Below are positions 18,064-27,295 of a stretch of 64,000 nucleotides of DNA, piece by piece. The DNA is taken from positions 62,001-126,000 of the forward strand of contig CAVZID010000040.1 of the NCBI GenBank assembly GCA_963775245.1, given 5' to 3'. The stretch is from CAVSWT01 sp963775245. Lineage in GTDB: Bacteria; Bacteroidota; Ignavibacteria; Ignavibacteriales; Ignavibacteriaceae. Both the position numbers and the translations under genes were made by a program. How positions within the stretch are numbered: the stretch's first letter is position 1; each line of letters starts with the position of its first letter. A model generated the notes under the pieces. The model was not told the DNA's origin. It was given only the letters and a program-made list of their open reading frames with translations, and did not search any database.

Positions 18064-20463
18064 ATGAAATTAAAATCAAAAATATTAAGCCTAATAGTAT
18101 TCTCAACTTTTCTCTCTCTCTTTTCATCATACTTAACTAAGGGGCAAAGTAATATAAAAGTCGAATGGCCTGCAGTAAGTAATGTAACTCATCCTTGGAC
18201 AAGATGGTGGTGGCATGGAAGCGCAGTCACGAAGAAAGATCTAACTGCAAATATGGAAGAGCTAAAAAATGCCGGCTTTGGCGGAGTTGAAGTAACTGCC
18301 ATCTATGGAACAAAAGGTTATGAAAAACAAGATATAAGTTTTTTTTCTCCTGAGTGGATGAAGGTTTTAAAATATACTTTGGATGAAGGACAAAAATTAG
18401 GATTAGGAATTGATTTGGATAATACTTCCGGCTGGCCTTTTGGAGGCCCTTGGGTTGGTGCCGATGATGCAAGTAAAGAGGTATATTATAAAATATATAA
18501 CTTGGAGTCGGGAGAAAAATTAAATGAGAAAGTTGAATTTATTCAGCAGCCATTTGTAAATGCGGTTGGTCATAAAGTTGATATTTCAGAAGTAAAATTT
18601 CCAATAAGCAGTAATAAAAATTTGCAAAAGCTTGCATTAGATCAAGTTCGATTTAAAAAGAAATTACCGCTTCAAGCACTTATTGCATACAATGAAAACG
18701 GAGAAAAAATTGATCTAACAAATGATGTTAAAAAAGATGGAACTTTAGATTGGACTGCGCCAAATGGTAACTGGAAACTTTATGCTGTTTTTTTAGGCTG
18801 GCATGGAAAGCAAGTCGAACGTGCAAGTAAAGGCGGGGAAGGAAATGTAATTGATCATTTTTCTGAAAAAGCATTAAAAGATTATTTAGGATATTTTGAT
18901 AAAAATTCAGAAGGTATTCAGTTAAAAGGTATTCGAGCATTTTTTAATGATTCTTATGAAGTTGATGATTCTCAAGGAGAGGCAGACTGGACGCCTTTAT
19001 TTTTTGAAGACTTCAAAAAATATAAAGGCTACGACTTAAAAGATTATTTACCTGCATTGTTTGGAAATGATTCCGAAGAAATTAATAAAAGAGTTCTTTG
19101 TGATTTTAGAGAGACTATTTCTGATTTATTATTAGATAAGTTTACTAAAGTATGGAAAAATTGGTCACGTAAATATAATGCAGTAGTGCGTGATCAAGCA
19201 CATGGTTCACCAGCAAACATACTTGATTTATATGCCGCAAGTGATATTCCCGAAACCGAAGGGTCATCGGATTTAGGTATAAAATTAGCAACATCTGCAG
19301 GACATGTCTCCGGGAAACCATTAATCTCTGCTGAAGCTGCAACATGGCTGAATGAACATTTTCTTTCAACTCTTTCAGAAGTTAAAAAACGTTTTGATCG
19401 ATATTTTGCGAATGGTGTTAATCATCTTATTTATCATGGTACGCCTTATTCACCTATTTCTGCAGAATGGCCAGGATGGATGTTTTACGCATCAGTTCAT
19501 TTTGCTCCGACAAATACCTGGTGGGGAGATCTTAAAACAATAAATTCATACGTAACAAACTGCCAATCGTTTTTGCAAAGTTCCAAACCGGATAATGATA
19601 TTTTATTGTATTACCCTATTTATAATGTGTGGTCGCAAAAAGGTAAAAGTATGCTTGAGCATTTTGCAGCAAGAGACGAAGAATTAACTAAAGGCCTTGG
19701 TTCAATGTTATTAAATAACGGCTATACCTTTGATTACATTTCCGATAAACAAATTGAGAAGTTAACTGTTGATGATAAAAAAATTCTTTCCAGTAATTCC
19801 AAATACAAAACTATAATAATTCCCGATTGTAATTATATCCCTTTAACAACAATTCAAAAAGTAATCAGCCTGGTTAAAGAAGGTGCAACGATTATTTTAC
19901 AAAACGATTTTCCTAAAGATGTGCCTGGATTAAATAAACTTAAACAACGTCAAGAGGATTATCAGAAACTAAAAAATGAAATCAAATTTGTTCATCAAAA
20001 TAATTTAGCAATTAGCAGTGTTGGCAAAGGAAAATTAATTAAGGGAAATGGAATTAAATCTCTTTTAAATGAAGCAGATATATTTCCGGAACCAATGACC
20101 AAAAATGGTCTTTGGGTTGATAGAGTTAAACGGAATGAAGGTGTTTGTTATTTAATTAGTAACTGGAGTGATAAAGATTTCGATCAGTGGATTGAAATCA
20201 AATCGACCGGAAAAGAAGCAGTGTGGTTTAATCCGATGAATAAACAATTTGGAAAAGCTGAAGTAAGAAATTTAAGTGATGATCATACAGAAGTGTATTT
20301 AAAGTTGGGTAAAGGCGAAACTCTAATCTTGCAATGGTACCCCACAGATCAAAATGTAAAAGATTATAAATTTTATGAGAAGACAAATGATGTAATGAAT
20401 ATAGATGGTGAATGGAGCATTGATTTTATTAAGGGCGGGACCAACATTACCGGTTTCATATAA
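18064..20463 (+). CDS. GH106 alpha-L-rhamnosidase, main part (frameshifted)
   Basis: The 799-residue fragment carries a signal peptide (about 1-28) and the catalytic barrel of GH106, recognised by TRWWWHGSAVTKKDL near residue 45 and the downstream GGVEVTAIYG and DNTSGWPFGGPWVG blocks. GH106 enzymes release terminal L-rhamnose from rhamnogalacturonan oligosaccharides. The frame breaks near 20437-20439: after DFIKGG the correct continuation PTLPVSYKT is in the next frame, as if GGG should be GG. The C-terminal beta-sandwich therefore lies in the following ORF. With that base removed the protein would be about 956 residues. Either an assembly indel or a truncated gene is possible; the downstream part is well preserved, which favours an indel or a recent event. 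Confidence 0.85.
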   Translation: MKLKSKILSLIVFSTFLSLFSSYLTKGQSNIKVEWPAVSNVTHPWTRWWWHGSAVTKKDLTANMEELKNAGFGGVEVTAIYGTKGYEKQDISFFSPEWMKVLKYTLDEGQKLGLGIDLDNTSGWPFGGPWVGADDASKEVYYKIYNLESGEKLNEKVEFIQQPFVNAVGHKVDISEVKFPISSNKNLQKLALDQVRFKKKLPLQALIAYNENGEKIDLTNDVKKDGTLDWTAPNGNWKLYAVFLGWHGKQVERASKGGEGNVIDHFSEKALKDYLGYFDKNSEGIQLKGIRAFFNDSYEVDDSQGEADWTPLFFEDFKKYKGYDLKDYLPALFGNDSEEINKRVLCDFRETISDLLLDKFTKVWKNWSRKYNAVVRDQAHGSPANILDLYAASDIPETEGSSDLGIKLATSAGHVSGKPLISAEAATWLNEHFLSTLSEVKKRFDRYFANGVNHLIYHGTPYSPISAEWPGWMFYASVHFAPTNTWWGDLKTINSYVTNCQSFLQSSKPDNDILLYYPIYNVWSQKGKSMLEHFAARDEELTKGLGSMLLNNGYTFDYISDKQIEKLTVDDKKILSSNSKYKTIIIPDCNYIPLTTIQKVISLVKEGATIILQNDFPKDVPGLNKLKQRQEDYQKLKNEIKFVHQNNLAISSVGKGKLIKGNGIKSLLNEADIFPEPMTKNGLWVDRVKRNEGVCYLISNWSDKDFDQWIEIKSTGKEAVWFNPMNKQFGKAEVRNLSDDHTEVYLKLGKGETLILQWYPTDQNVKDYKFYEKTNDVMNIDGEWSIDFIKGGTNITGFI

Positions 20464-20932
20464 AACTAATCCAAAGGATCCTTCGGAAAAGTTAGAATCA
20501 TGGACAAATCATTCAAAAGATTTGGAGAAGTTTTCAGGCACAGCAAGTTATAGAACAACATTTGAGAAACCTAATTTTGAAGCTGCCGCATATATGCTGG
20601 ATCTTGGTAAAGTGTGTGAGTCTGCAGATGTGTATTTAAACGGTGAAAAACTATCAACTTTAGTAGGACCAGAATTTCAGTTAACAATTGACGCAGATAA
20701 ATTGCATGATAAAAATAATCTTGAAGTTCAGGTTACAAACTTAATGGCGAATAGAATTATCTATATGGATAAAAATGATATCAATTATAAAAAATTCTAT
20801 AATGTTAATTTTGCCCCAAAGGTTAAGGAAGATATGGATAAGAACGGATTGTTTACTGCAAAGAATTGGAAACCTCTCGAATCCGGTTTAATAGGGCCGG
20901 TTAGACTAACCGGATTAAAATCTAAAAAATAA
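20405..20932 (+). CDS. GH106 alpha-L-rhamnosidase, C-terminal part (frameshifted)
   Basis: This frame continues the GH106 protein from about 20440. It encodes the C-terminal galactose-binding-like beta-sandwich (GTASYRTTFEKPNF, ADVYLNGEKL, NNLEVQVTNLMANRIIY) that closes GH106 enzymes, ending GPVRLTG. The first residues from the nominal start at 20405 are an artefact of overlap with the preceding frame. It contains one copy of the 18-bp near-palindrome at 20470. Confidence 0.82.
   Translation: MVNGALILLRAGPTLPVSYKTNPKDPSEKLESWTNHSKDLEKFSGTASYRTTFEKPNFEAAAYMLDLGKVCESADVYLNGEKLSTLVGPEFQLTIDADKLHDKNNLEVQVTNLMANRIIYMDKNDINYKKFYNVNFAPKVKEDMDKNGLFTAKNWKPLESGLIGPVRLTGLKSKK
20470..20487 (+). repeat. 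18-bp near-palindrome, copy in GH106 gene
   Basis: It is identical to the copies at 17481 and 35581. It is read as PKDPS, in the same phase as in GH31, and lies about 30 bp downstream of the GH106 frameshift. Confidence 0.75.
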
Positions 20933-20935
20933 ATA

Positions 20936-22585
20936 ATGAAAGAAAACAAGTACTTATTCATTATTACAATTGCTTTGCTGTTTTTACCAGTTTTACTTTT
21001 TGCACAGGAAAATAACTATCCGCCGGGAACTATACAGATGACCCCGAAGGTTGATTTAAATCTGCAGCCAGTTAATCTAATAGTGCCGGAAAAATTCAAG
21101 GATATGGTACCTAAGAATCTTACTCTAAACCTGCCACCTGGATTTACTGTGAAAGTATTTGCAGTTACCGGATTAAGAGGCCCCCGAATGATGGCATTTA
21201 ATAAAGATGGAGTTTTGCATGTAGCAAATATGAAGGCAGGCATGGCCGATGAATTTACACCTCATGGTAATGATTTTACAAGTCAAATTGTTGCGCTGCC
21301 TGATAGGGATAATGACGGCGTTGCCGATACAGTTATTGTTGCTGCTGATAGTCTTAGATGGGCTAACAGTTTAGTATTTTACAAGGGAGATATGTATGTT
21401 GCCGACACACACCAGATTGTTAAATTTACTGATACTGATGGAGACCTGGTTTACGATAAGCGGGAAGTTTTCGCAGATAATATTCCCACAGCAAGTTCTC
21501 CGCACCTAACTCGAACTATCGTTGTTGATAAGTTGAAAGAACGCTTCTACCTTTCAGTAGGTTCTCACTGCGATGTTTGCCGAGAACAAGACCCTGAACG
21601 GGCATCTGTATTAGTATTTAACACAGATGGTACAGGAAGAAGAGTCTTCGCCAGCGGTTTGCGTAATGCTGTCGGCCTTGACTTAAATCCAATCACTGAT
21701 GAATTATGGGCAACCAATAACGGACATACTGAAGCTGTTGACTCTTTACCTCCGGAATGGATCGGCATTGTGCGAGATGGAGGATTTTACGGGTGGCCTC
21801 TCGCTTATGGTTATCAGGTTTATATAAATTTTACAATTCGTGGTCATCCGCAAGTACTTCCAATTACTCATGAAGACAGTCTTTTAGTTGAGACCATGGA
21901 ACGACCAGCTGCACAGATTGATGCACATAGTGCACCAATGGGTATCCACTTTTATCCCGCTGGCAATTTCCCGTCTGAATATTTGAATGCTGCTTTTGTT
22001 GCTTACAGAGCCGGTTTTCTTGGACCTGATCCTGGCCATAAGGTTGTAGCTTTGTTCGTTGACCCTGATGGCAGCAATGCTAAGGTAGGAGATTTTATGA
22101 CGGGCTTTTGGCCAAACCCACCGGATCAGAGCAACATATGGGGTAAACCTGTTGGAGTTACTAGTGACATCGTAGGGAATCTTTACGTGAGCAGTGATTG
22201 GATTAACAGCTTAATTTTGAGAGTGGAATATCATTCAGAGCAAACAGGCGTAACAGAAAAAGAGAATACACTTTTACGATTAGCGACTTTAGATCAAAAT
22301 TATCCTAATCCTTTTAACCCGACAACCACAATTAGATATACAATTCCGAATACAGGAACTTCTGCTACAATGTTCACACAATTAAAAGTTTACGATGTCC
22401 TTGGCAGGGAAATAGTAACCTTAGTAAGTGGAGAAAAAACTGTTGGAAATTATAAAGTTACATTTAATGGAAGTGATCTGCCTAGCGGAGTTTATTATTA
22501 TAGGCTTTCTGTCTCAGCTTGGCCGAACCAAAACGGACAATCAGAAAATTATTCAGATATTAAAAAGTTTGTATTGTTGAAATAA
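20936..22585 (+). CDS. PQQ-dependent sugar dehydrogenase-like propeller with T9SS domain
   Basis: The 549-residue protein has a signal peptide (1-24, LLFAQ), a six-bladed beta-propeller of the soluble glucose/sorbosone dehydrogenase type (about 60-435, with ARNxxG-like FASGLRNAVGLDLNP and DGGFYGWPLAYG) and a C-terminal T9SS sorting domain (about 465-549, LDQNYPNPFNPTTT). Related PQQ enzymes (CAZy AA12) oxidise free sugars such as L-fucose-type pyranoses. It begins 3 bp after the GH106 stop codon, so it may act on rhamnose or oligosaccharide ends at the cell surface. Two CxxC-like cysteines (CDVC) are present, but no cytochrome c motif CxxCH. Function is inferred; a non-enzymatic sugar-binding propeller is possible. 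Confidence 0.72.
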   Translation: MKENKYLFIITIALLFLPVLLFAQENNYPPGTIQMTPKVDLNLQPVNLIVPEKFKDMVPKNLTLNLPPGFTVKVFAVTGLRGPRMMAFNKDGVLHVANMKAGMADEFTPHGNDFTSQIVALPDRDNDGVADTVIVAADSLRWANSLVFYKGDMYVADTHQIVKFTDTDGDLVYDKREVFADNIPTASSPHLTRTIVVDKLKERFYLSVGSHCDVCREQDPERASVLVFNTDGTGRRVFASGLRNAVGLDLNPITDELWATNNGHTEAVDSLPPEWIGIVRDGGFYGWPLAYGYQVYINFTIRGHPQVLPITHEDSLLVETMERPAAQIDAHSAPMGIHFYPAGNFPSEYLNAAFVAYRAGFLGPDPGHKVVALFVDPDGSNAKVGDFMTGFWPNPPDQSNIWGKPVGVTSDIVGNLYVSSDWINSLILRVEYHSEQTGVTEKENTLLRLATLDQNYPNPFNPTTTIRYTIPNTGTSATMFTQLKVYDVLGREIVTLVSGEKTVGNYKVTFNGSDLPSGVYYYRLSVSAWPNQNGQSENYSDIKKFVLLK

Positions 22586-22632
22586 GAATATAATTGAAAA
22601 TTCTTCCCACTTTATTATTATGTTTTAATCAT

Positions 22633-23649
22633 ATGAAAATTATTAATAAGTACTTATCCAATTTTAATTTTAACAAAATCTTACGAAGTCAGTTTTACTT
22701 AGCTTTTATACTTTTAATTTGCTCTTCTCTTTTTTTCGCACAAGATAATAAGAGCATTTTATTAAGCGGTAAACAGATTCTAATTCTTGGAGATAGTATA
22801 ACTATGGACGGTACTTATGTTAGCTTTATGGAATATTATCTAGAATCACTTTATCCCGACAAAAAATTTGATATTATCAGCATCGGGTTAGGAGGCGAAA
22901 CAACATGTGGTTTAACCGAACCCGGTCATTTTAAACGTCCGTGTATTTTCAGCAGACTCGATAGTGCTTTATTAGAAATTAAACCTAAATTAGTTTTTGC
23001 TTGCTATGGTATGAACGACGGATTATATAATCCGCAAAGCCCGGAACGGTTCCAGGCATTCAAAGATGGAATTTTAAAACTAATTAAAAAAATAAAAGCG
23101 ATCGGAGCCAAAGTAATTATTTTAACTCCTCCGGTTTTTGATGCTCTCCACATTCCCGGAAAAGTTTTAAAAGATAATAAAACGGGATATACATTTTCCA
23201 AACCTTATTATAAATATGACAACGTACTTACTGATTACAGCAAATGGATAATGACTTTGAATATTAAGGATGTTCAAACAATTGATTTGCATACCCCCAT
23301 GAAAAAATATTTATTGAAAAGGCATAAAGCTGATTCAACATTTTTTATTAATAAAGATGGAATTCATCCAACTACAATCGGACATCTGTTTATGACAAAT
23401 ATTATTTTAAATAAGATTGAAATTCCCTTGCACATAGAAAACCTAGACAATGAATTTAAACGAGATACATCGAACACTTTATTCAAATTAATAAATAAAC
23501 AAAGACAAATTCGTTCAAAGGGATGGCTTGAATATATAGGTTATACAGCTAGAGAAACGGTTAAGTCTAATAATATTGATTCGACTAAAATAAAAGTTAG
23601 TGAACTGCAAAAGCAGATAGATCAGTTAAGACATGAGATTAAGAAATAA
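22633..23649 (+). CDS. Secreted SGNH/GDSL hydrolase (probable pectin acetylesterase)
   Basis: The SGNH blocks are in order: GDSIT (nucleophile Ser), GLGGETTCG, GMND (Asn), and DGIHP (Asp/His dyad) near the C-terminus of the fold. A hydrophobic export signal ending LFFAQ precedes them. The frame is open from a TTG at 22594, but the ATG at 22633 is preferred; it gives a 338-residue protein with a long n-region. The C-terminal tail of about 70 residues ends in a charged, possibly coiled-coil stretch. By analogy with rhamnogalacturonan acetylesterases it may remove acetyl groups from the backbone; this depends on gene context. Confidence 0.75.
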   Translation: MKIINKYLSNFNFNKILRSQFYLAFILLICSSLFFAQDNKSILLSGKQILILGDSITMDGTYVSFMEYYLESLYPDKKFDIISIGLGGETTCGLTEPGHFKRPCIFSRLDSALLEIKPKLVFACYGMNDGLYNPQSPERFQAFKDGILKLIKKIKAIGAKVIILTPPVFDALHIPGKVLKDNKTGYTFSKPYYKYDNVLTDYSKWIMTLNIKDVQTIDLHTPMKKYLLKRHKADSTFFINKDGIHPTTIGHLFMTNIILNKIEIPLHIENLDNEFKRDTSNTLFKLINKQRQIRSKGWLEYIGYTARETVKSNNIDSTKIKVSELQKQIDQLRHEIKK

Positions 23650-23693
23650 ATCAAAATAATTAATTACGTTCAAACACTCTATTAAAAATATTA

Positions 23694-26169
23694 ATGAACA
23701 AAAAAACCGAATTAGAATATAAGATAAAGCATAATCAACTTAATGTTTCATTTTTATGGAAAAGCATTGCGCTTTTTCTTTTAATAACAATTCAATGCTT
23801 TGCACAATCATACCCATTTGAAATTCAATAAATCTATTTATCATGATGGCTGGATCGATTTAAATAAAAACGGGAAAATGGATCCTTATGAAAATCCCAA
23901 TCTGCCGGTAGATGAACGGATTGATGATTTAATTTCCAAAATGAATGTCAATGAGAAAACTGCACAATTAGTAACCTTGTATGGATATGATGCAGTGTTA
24001 AAAGATGAGCAGCCGACAAAAGCCTGGCTTGATACCACATGGAAAGATGGAGTAGCAAATATAGATGAACAATTAGATGGACGCACAAATGTGAAGTCAG
24101 ATTTATACTGGCCTCCTTCAATACATGGTCAGGCTTTGAATAATGTTCAACGATTTTTTATTGAACAGACTAGATTAGGAATTCCTGTTGATTTTACTGT
24201 AGAAGGTATAAGAGGATTAAAAGCTGTTAAGGCAACTAGTTTTCCCGATGAGATTGGGCAAGGCAGTACATTGGATCCTGAACTAATAAATCAGATTGGA
24301 AAAGTAGAAGGTGAAGAAGCCCGCGCTCTTGGATATACAAATGTTTACTCACCCGAACTTGATATTTCAAGAGATCCTAGATGGGGTAGAGTTCTTTCAA
24401 CATACGGCGAAGATCCGTATTTAGTTGGTAAACTCGGCGAGGCAATGGTAAAAGGCTTGCAGGGAGAACATGTTGTATCAACATTAAAACATTTTGCAGT
24501 TTACAGTGTTCCTAAAGGTGGCCGTGATGGTCATGTTAGAACGGATCCTCAAGTAACACCGCGTGAAGTTTATACTTTGTTTTTACCTCCTTTTGAAGCA
24601 GCCGTTAAAGCTGATGCACTTGGTGTAATGAGTTCATATAATGATTATAATGGAATTCCGGTTACAGGCAGTTATTATTTCTTAACAGAATTGCTTCGGC
24701 AGAAATTTGGTTTTAAGGGTTATATAGTAACTGATAGTGGGGCACTTAAATTTATACATGAAAAACATCATGTCCAAAAAGATTTTAAAGGAGCTATAAT
24801 TCAAGCACTTGAAGCAGGAGTTAATGTTAGAACCGATTTCCAAAATCCGTCTGTTTATCTGATTCCATTAAGGGAAGCTGTTAATAATAATGAAATACCA
24901 ATCAGCACAATTGAGCAACGCGTACGTGAAGTTTTGAAAGTTAAATATTGGCTGGGACTTTTTAATAATCCTTATGTTGATACTTCCAAATCAAATCAAA
25001 ATGTAAACAAGGTTTCGTCTGACGAATTATCTTTAAGAGCAGCAGAAGAATCTTTGGTGTTATTAAAAAATTCAAAGAGTATTTTACCGCTTGATAAGAA
25101 TAAAATTAAATCCATCTTAATTACCGGCTCAAATGCAACAATGGAAGAAAGCTTAAATAGATATGGGCCGGTACAGATTAAGGTAACATCGGTACTTAAT
25201 GGAATTAAGAACGAAGTTTCTAAAGAAACAAAAGTAACTTATGTTAAAGGCGTTGATGTTGTTGACAAAGATTTTCCAGAAAGTGATATTGTTGAAACAC
25301 CATTAAGCGGCGACGAAAAAGAACAAATTCAAAAAGCGGCAGATGCAGCTAAACAATCTGATGTTGCTATTGTTGTAGTTGGAGATGATGATAGGACAGT
25401 TGGTGAAAGTCACTCCCGAGTAAATTTAAATTTGCCTGGCCATCAATTGTCACTAGTTAAAGCTGTGGTTGAAACGGGAACACCAACTGTTGTAGTATTA
25501 ATGAATGGCAGGCCTTTAACAATAAATTGGACTAATAAACATGCGGGTGCGATTTTAGAAGCATGGTTCCCGGGAGCCAAAACCGGGGATGCTGTTGCCA
25601 AAACTTTATTTGGAGAATATAATCCCGGCGGTAAATTGCCGATCACTTTTCCGAAATCTGTCGGACAGGTGCCATTAAATTTTCCTTATATGCCTTCCAG
25701 TCAGTCTTATTTTCCGGATGATCCTAAAGAATATGCAAGAGTAACAGGTCCTTTATATCCTTTCGGATACGGATTAAGCTACACACAATTTAAGTTTAGT
25801 GATTTACAAATCACACCTTCGAAACAAAATATTGGCGGTAATGTTCAAGTTTCATTGAATGTTAAAAATACTGGTAAACTTAAAGGTGATGAAGTTGTTC
25901 AGCTTTATATTCATGAAAAGGTTACTCCGGTAATTGTGCCCGTTAGCGAGCTGCGAGGATTTAAGAGAATAACTTTGGAACCGGGACAATCACAAAAAGT
26001 TCAATTTGAATTAGCACCGGAAGATTTGCAATTACTAAATCAAAATATGGAATGGGAAGTAGTTCCAGGTGAATTTGAAGTTATGATTGGCAGTTCATCT
26101 ATAGATATAAAATTAAAAAGTGAGTTTGAAATAACCGGCAGTACTTCTAATAAAGCTTTCGGTTTGTAA
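23694..26169 (+). CDS. GH3 glycoside hydrolase (frameshift in signal-peptide region)
   Basis: From about 23800 the frame encodes a GH3 enzyme: (beta/alpha)8 domain, alpha/beta sandwich and a C-terminal fibronectin-III-like domain (about the last 90 residues). The catalytic Asp is in YIVTDSGAL (codon at 24733), and KHFAVYSVPKGGRDG is the usual binding block. Family members are beta-glucosidases and beta-xylosidases. An upstream ATG at 23694 opens a good signal peptide (IALFLLITIQCFAQSYPF) in another frame that stops at 23829; removing one base in the TTTG at about 23816-23819 joins it to the mature protein. The unjoined ORF begins at a TTG (23800) and lacks any export signal. Confidence 0.85.
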
Positions 26170-26200
26170 ACATCAATGGAATAAAAATTTAGTAACTGAT

Positions 26201-27241
26201 ATGAAATCTCAGAAAAAAAATATTTCAAAATATTCTATGATAAGTTTTCTTATCATAACCTTTTTTTCAGTATTGTTTTTGGGCTGTACACAAGAAATTC
26301 ATAAAAAAGGTAAATTAGCTCCAAAACCATTATATCGTGATCCGGTTTATGATGGTGCCGCAGATCCTACAATCATTTGGAATCAAAAAGAAAAAAAGTG
26401 GTTTATGTTCTACACCAATCGCCGGGCAAATGTTGACAGCCTTAAGGGTGTAACCTGGGTTCACGGAACGCATATCGGGATTGCTGAATCTTCAGATGGC
26501 GGTGCTGCATGGCTGTATAGGGGAACATGTAATATTCCCTCCCCGTACACAGAAACTCAATGGGCGCCGGAAGTGATCGAGTATCAGGGAATATATCATA
26601 TGTACCTCACATATGTTCCGGGTATATTTAATAACTGGAAACATCCGAGACACATTATTCACCTGACCAGTAAAAATTTAATTGATTGGAAATATGAGTC
26701 CACGCTGGAGCTTGCCTCAAATAAAGTAATAGATCCTTGTGTATTACACTTGCCTGATGGGAGTTGGCGTATGTGGTATAATAATGAAGCAGTTAATAAA
26801 TCAATGTATTATGCAGATAGTAAAGACCTGTATCATTGGGAAGATAAGGGTAAAGCTGTTGGTGATCAACCTGGTGAAGGTCCAAAAGTTTTTAAATGGA
26901 AAGATAAATACTGGATGGTAACAGATGTTTGGCATGGGCTGGCGCTATATGAATCCGGAGATTTAATTTCGTGGAAAAGGATTCTTGGAAATCTTGTTGA
27001 AGAACCCGGCAAAGGAAAGGATGACGGAGTTGTAGGCCATCATCCGGATGTTGTTGTTAATAATGGCAGGGCATATCTATTTTATTTTACTCATCCAGGC
27101 CAAGTTGATTCAACTCTTCAAGATAATTTATATGAAAAACGCCGCAGTTCTATTCAAGTTGTAGAACTTGAATATAAAGATGGTAGGATTACTTGTAATC
27201 GTGATAAACCAACTTATATTGATCTCCAGCCACCTAAATAG
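26201..27241 (+). CDS. GH43-like five-bladed propeller lipoprotein
   Basis: The 346-residue protein has a lipobox LFLGC (Cys near 29) and the repeating layout of GH43/GH117-type five-bladed propellers: DGAADPTIIW (likely base Asp), WAPEVIEYQGIYHMY, VIDPCVLHLPDGSWRMWY and GEGPKVFKWKDKYW (likely acid Glu). Enzymes of this fold release arabinose, xylose or galactose from side chains. Sequence drift from typical GH43 makes the subfamily uncertain. It lies between GH3 and GH51 genes and would be anchored on the periplasmic or outer surface. Confidence 0.72.
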   Translation: MKSQKKNISKYSMISFLIITFFSVLFLGCTQEIHKKGKLAPKPLYRDPVYDGAADPTIIWNQKEKKWFMFYTNRRANVDSLKGVTWVHGTHIGIAESSDGGAAWLYRGTCNIPSPYTETQWAPEVIEYQGIYHMYLTYVPGIFNNWKHPRHIIHLTSKNLIDWKYESTLELASNKVIDPCVLHLPDGSWRMWYNNEAVNKSMYYADSKDLYHWEDKGKAVGDQPGEGPKVFKWKDKYWMVTDVWHGLALYESGDLISWKRILGNLVEEPGKGKDDGVVGHHPDVVVNNGRAYLFYFTHPGQVDSTLQDNLYEKRRSSIQVVELEYKDGRITCNRDKPTYIDLQPPK

Positions 27242-27295
27242 TATACCTTATAAATTTTTGAAAAAAAATATGAAACACTTTTATAGAGTTTTAAA

